Shown: positions 8,901 through 10,675 of the stretch, piece after piece
Numbering within the stretch: the first letter of the stretch is position 1
Layout: each line of letters begins with the position of its first letter
From: JBBRRP01 sp964609655
Lineage (GTDB): Bacteria; Myxococcota_A; Polyangia; Polyangiales; Polyangiaceae
NCBI GenBank assembly: GCA_964609655.1
Contig: CAZSUA010000193.1
Span: 1-10,675 of the forward strand
Direction of reading: 5' to 3'
Length of the DNA stretch: 10,675 nucleotides
The notes under the pieces: model-generated
Databases searched by the model: none
The model's input: the letters and a program-made list of their open reading frames with translations, nothing else
Told to the model about the DNA's origin: nothing
Translations under genes and position numbers: made by a program

Positions 8901-10620
8901 CATCATCGTTGGCCGCGCGAAAGATACGATCGTGACTTCGGCGGGCGAGAATATCTATCCCGACGACGTGGAGACTCAGCTCGGCCGAGTGGAGCACATC
9001 AAGGAGCTAGCGATAGTTGGCGTGTCAGATGGCAGTCGCGTTGAGCGAGTGGCTTGCGTCGCGGTCGTCGAGGCAGATCCCGCACTTGAGCGTGGTGAGC
9101 GTCACGCTCGCGCACGCGCGGCCTTGAATCGAGCCTTCAGTGCTTTGCCCAATGTGGCACGGCCCTCCGTGGTCGCGCTGCTGGACGTAGATTTGCCGAG
9201 AACTGCGACGCGCAAGGTGAAACGTGGCGAAGTGCGCCGCTTGGCGGAGAGCGCCTCAAAGCCCCAGAATGGCCCGGGAACCAAGAGCCAAGGTCCGATT
9301 TCAACAGCCACGCTCGCCGTGCGCTCGGCGGTGGCCTTGATCGCTCGAAAGCCCGTTGAATCGATTCACCCCGGGCAAACCTTGCGTGGCGATCTGGCCT
9401 TCGATTCGCTGATGCTGCTGGAGCTGCTGGTCGCACTCGAGTCCAAGGTGGGCACTTCATTGGATGCGGACCGCCTCTCCGAGTGTGAAACGATCGCGGA
9501 TGTGGAGCGGGTATTCCTACAAGCGGGTGCTCGGCCGCGCCCCACCACGGAACTCGTTGAACAGGAAGCAGAGACACCCCTCAATATTCCGCCTGTGTTG
9601 CGTGAGGCCGCGATGGCGTGGATGGGCCGGGCACAGATGGGATTCTACGATCGAGTCCTCAGCACCAAGGTGTCGGGGCGCGCTTTCATCCCACACAACA
9701 AGAACACGATCGTAGCGGCGAACCACGCGAGCCATCTGGATATGGGCTTGGCCAAGTACGCGCTCGGAAGCTACGGCGACGATCTCGTCTCGTTGGCGGC
9801 GCGGGATTACTTTTTTGAGGGCAATCGCTGGCGCAAAGCTTACTTTGAGAATTTTACGAATCTCGTGGCGATGGACCGGAGTGGTTCGTTGCGAGCCGCA
9901 CTTCGTCAGGCGGGCGAGCTCTTGGAAAACGGCAAGACGGTGCTGATCTTTCCGGAAGGCACACGCTCGCCGGATGGCCAGATCCACGAGTTTAAGCCCG
10001 CCGTTGGTTACTTGTCGTTGCATCACGCTATCGACATTCTGCCGCTCTGGCTCGGTGGCACGTATGAAGCGCTGCCCAAAGGGGCCAGTTTTGTGCGGCG
10101 GCGCGATCTGTCGGTGCGCATTGGCCCGCCACTCGCGGTGGAAGACTTGCGGCGCTTAACGCAGGGTATGAGTGCCACGGAGGCCTCTCGCACCATTTCC
10201 GCGCTCACCCGCCGTGCCGTGCAGGAGCTCGAACGCGGCCGTGTGCTTGATATTCGCAAGCTCACTTCGGCAGATCTCTTTGATCAGGGTTTTCAGAGCT
10301 TGGATAAAGTTTTTGCGGAATTGAAAGGGCGGTTTGTGCCGGGTGTGGTGACTGCGCCCATCAGCTATTACTTTGCGCTGGGTGAAAAGGAACGCTGGAG
10401 CCTGCGCGTGACGTCGGACTCTTGTGAAGTCGTAGCAGGGAAGTCCTCTGGGCAGGCTGATTGCGTTCTTAAGACCTCCCCCGGGATTTTTACCAGAATT
10501 GTGCGCGAGTCCTACACGCCGACCCCTGCTGAGTTCATGTCCGGCGTCGTTAAGTCCAATAATGTCCAGCTCTTGTTTACGTTCCAAAAGCTGTTCAAGT
10601 TAGAAAGTCAAAACGGATGA
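5944..10620 (+). CDS. elbD: ElbD-type multifunctional lipid enzyme: acyl reductase - AMP ligase - ACP - PlsC acyltransferase - SCP2
   Basis: 1558 residues from the GTG at 5944, with five domains in order. (1) Fatty acyl reductase, about 33-560: NAD(P) loop GGTGFLG (38-44), STCY (178-181), catalytic Y293/K297 (YTYTK), a charged helical insert (about 200-285) and a C-terminal FAR-type part. (2) Acyl-adenylate ligase, about 567-1100: YTSGTTGNPKG (722-732), GYGLTEASP (899-907), HTGDLG (973-978) and the C-terminal lysine in RTATRKVKR (K1091 or K1093). (3) ACP, about 1118-1195, with phosphopantetheine serine S1155 in FDSLM. (4) PlsC acyltransferase, about 1215-1425: NHASHLD (H1261, D1266) and FPEGTRS (1336-1342). 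(5) SCP2 lipid-binding domain, about 1445-1555. All catalytic residues appear intact. Inferred role: activate a fatty acid, load it on the ACP, reduce it towards the alcohol and acylate a glycerol-type acceptor. This matches ElbD of the myxobacterial ether-lipid pathway as I recall it. The domains are certain; the gene name is less so. It overlaps both neighbours by 4 bp. Confidence 0.92.
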   Translation: MSEERDSSVKLKAAPPLATERPLELGRVLAGKRLVVVGGTGFLGKVWWSFLLAKFPEVDRIYLVVRRKAGQSANERFVSEIATSEVLRPLREAHGNKFDAFLEAKVVAIEGDVVRPFCGVSAEIRDELRGNIDAVVNAAGVVDFDPPLDEGLEVNAFGVQNLVELARDLGQASLLHTSTCYVAGDRTGNIAETDPRDFPFPRAADLDRIHWDPDREIAECLDVVEQARHRAGDAFRQSRFLDEAKKNLRENGEPGRGRALEDEVQRVKRKFVEGQLSEMGMERARFWGFPNTYTYTKSIGEQIVARSGLNWTIVRPAIVESTCFYPFPGWNEGVNTSAPLIYILRQGGLQIPGSDHSLDVIPCDMVAAGLTLALAELLEGQPKRVYQLGSGDTNPCSMRRFIELTGLYKRRYYQETGKGGPILSFLQAHFEGSVVSSQEFERFGPHVIANGAEQLSTLLNKAAFGPLKAFLRPASNSIQQFADQQRKVGKILQVFVPFAAEYDYTFRCQNTRDAFARLSAAEKELIPWAPETINWREWFLNVHIPGLEKWVFPQIDKRLKRPKRAPRRHETLPALLDEIAERYDLAVALQRVETDGLSRISFREWRQLSLACAARLKQLGVKPGDRVLLAAQNHPNWPIALFGVFALGATVVPLDAAIEPNIAENLAQASGAQILMGDAKSVARLASLEGKVRLLEIRELCAPGPQAECAEIDPESVAALIYTSGTTGNPKGVQLSHVNLTALVASLAPLFPLSKGDRILSVLPLHHTFELTCGLLLPLSRGARVVYLDELNGERLEHALKAGRITGLVGVPALWEMLERRISAKVLERGRLASYFFDVAAELNRSLGKNLGVDLGRTLFGPVHQGLGGHLRFLVSGGAALPEKTQQMFAGLGLHLAEGYGLTEASPVLTVAPGGPTTKPGHVGKAIPGVEIRIDEPNPEGIGEVVARGPNVMIGYTDQEATSQVIDKDGWLHTGDLGKLDRKGNVIIVGRAKDTIVTSAGENIYPDDVETQLGRVEHIKELAIVGVSDGSRVERVACVAVVEADPALERGERHARARAALNRAFSALPNVARPSVVALLDVDLPRTATRKVKRGEVRRLAESASKPQNGPGTKSQGPISTATLAVRSAVALIARKPVESIHPGQTLRGDLAFDSLMLLELLVALESKVGTSLDADRLSECETIADVERVFLQAGARPRPTTELVEQEAETPLNIPPVLREAAMAWMGRAQMGFYDRVLSTKVSGRAFIPHNKNTIVAANHASHLDMGLAKYALGSYGDDLVSLAARDYFFEGNRWRKAYFENFTNLVAMDRSGSLRAALRQAGELLENGKTVLIFPEGTRSPDGQIHEFKPAVGYLSLHHAIDILPLWLGGTYEALPKGASFVRRRDLSVRIGPPLAVEDLRRLTQGMSATEASRTISALTRRAVQELERGRVLDIRKLTSADLFDQGFQSLDKVFAELKGRFVPGVVTAPISYYFALGEKERWSLRVTSDSCEVVAGKSSGQADCVLKTSPGIFTRIVRESYTPTPAEFMSGVVKSNNVQLLFTFQKLFKLESQNG

Positions 10621-10675
10621 CTCAGCCAGGAAGGCAGCGGTTTTGGGTTGGGGGGGCCACGGGTTTTCTTGGCTC
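10617..10675 (+). CDS. Extended short-chain dehydrogenase/reductase, first 19 codons (cut by window edge)
   Basis: The ATG at 10617 overlaps the preceding TGA (ATGA). The 19 visible residues, MTQPGRQRFWVGGATGFLG, end in a Rossmann dinucleotide loop of extended SDRs (GATGFLG, residues 13-19). This points to an NAD(P)-dependent epimerase, dehydratase or reductase and to membership of the same operon. Substrate and full length cannot be judged. From memory, the elb cluster of M. xanthus also continues with an oxidoreductase after elbD. A second acyl reductase domain is an alternative. Confidence 0.7.
   Translation, partial: MTQPGRQRFWVGGATGFLG

Overview
The window reads as a piece of a moderately GC-rich bacterial chromosome, most likely from a myxobacterium or close relative (Myxococcota, formerly Deltaproteobacteria). 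This is an inference. It rests on a soluble eukaryotic-type Ser/Thr kinase with the HRDLTPRN catalytic loop common in that group, and on a lipid operon whose centrepiece matches, as I remember it, the multifunctional ether-lipid enzyme ElbD of Myxococcus xanthus. I could not run a database search.

Left part (1-3532, all on the minus strand, reading right to left): RNase D (rnd, 2405-3532), a 125-bp gap, a 648-residue protein kinase with a probable beta-propeller tail (333-2279), and the N-terminal 110 codons of a phosphoserine phosphatase carrying ACT domains (serB, 1-332, cut by the window edge). The serB GTG start directly follows the kinase stop and is in the same frame.

Middle: a 145-bp divergent intergenic region (3533-3677) separates rnd from a plus-strand operon. 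No convincing promoter could be picked out in it.

Right part (3678-10675, plus strand): four genes, each overlapping the next by exactly 4 bp (ATGA, GTGA, ATGA). They encode a HAD-IB lipid-type phosphatase, a LarA/DUF2088-fold protein, a 1558-residue multidomain enzyme (fatty acyl reductase, AMP-ligase, ACP, PlsC acyltransferase, SCP2 lipid-binding domain), and the first 19 codons of an extended short-chain dehydrogenase. The inferred logic is as follows. A fatty acid is activated by the ligase, loaded on the ACP, and reduced by the FAR domain or transferred by the PlsC domain. The HAD enzyme would remove a phosphate from a lipid intermediate, and the SDR would carry out a further redox step. 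The SCP2 domain may hold or move the lipid. This fits the elb ether-lipid pathway. The LarA-like member, with several catalytic positions changed, is the least understood part.
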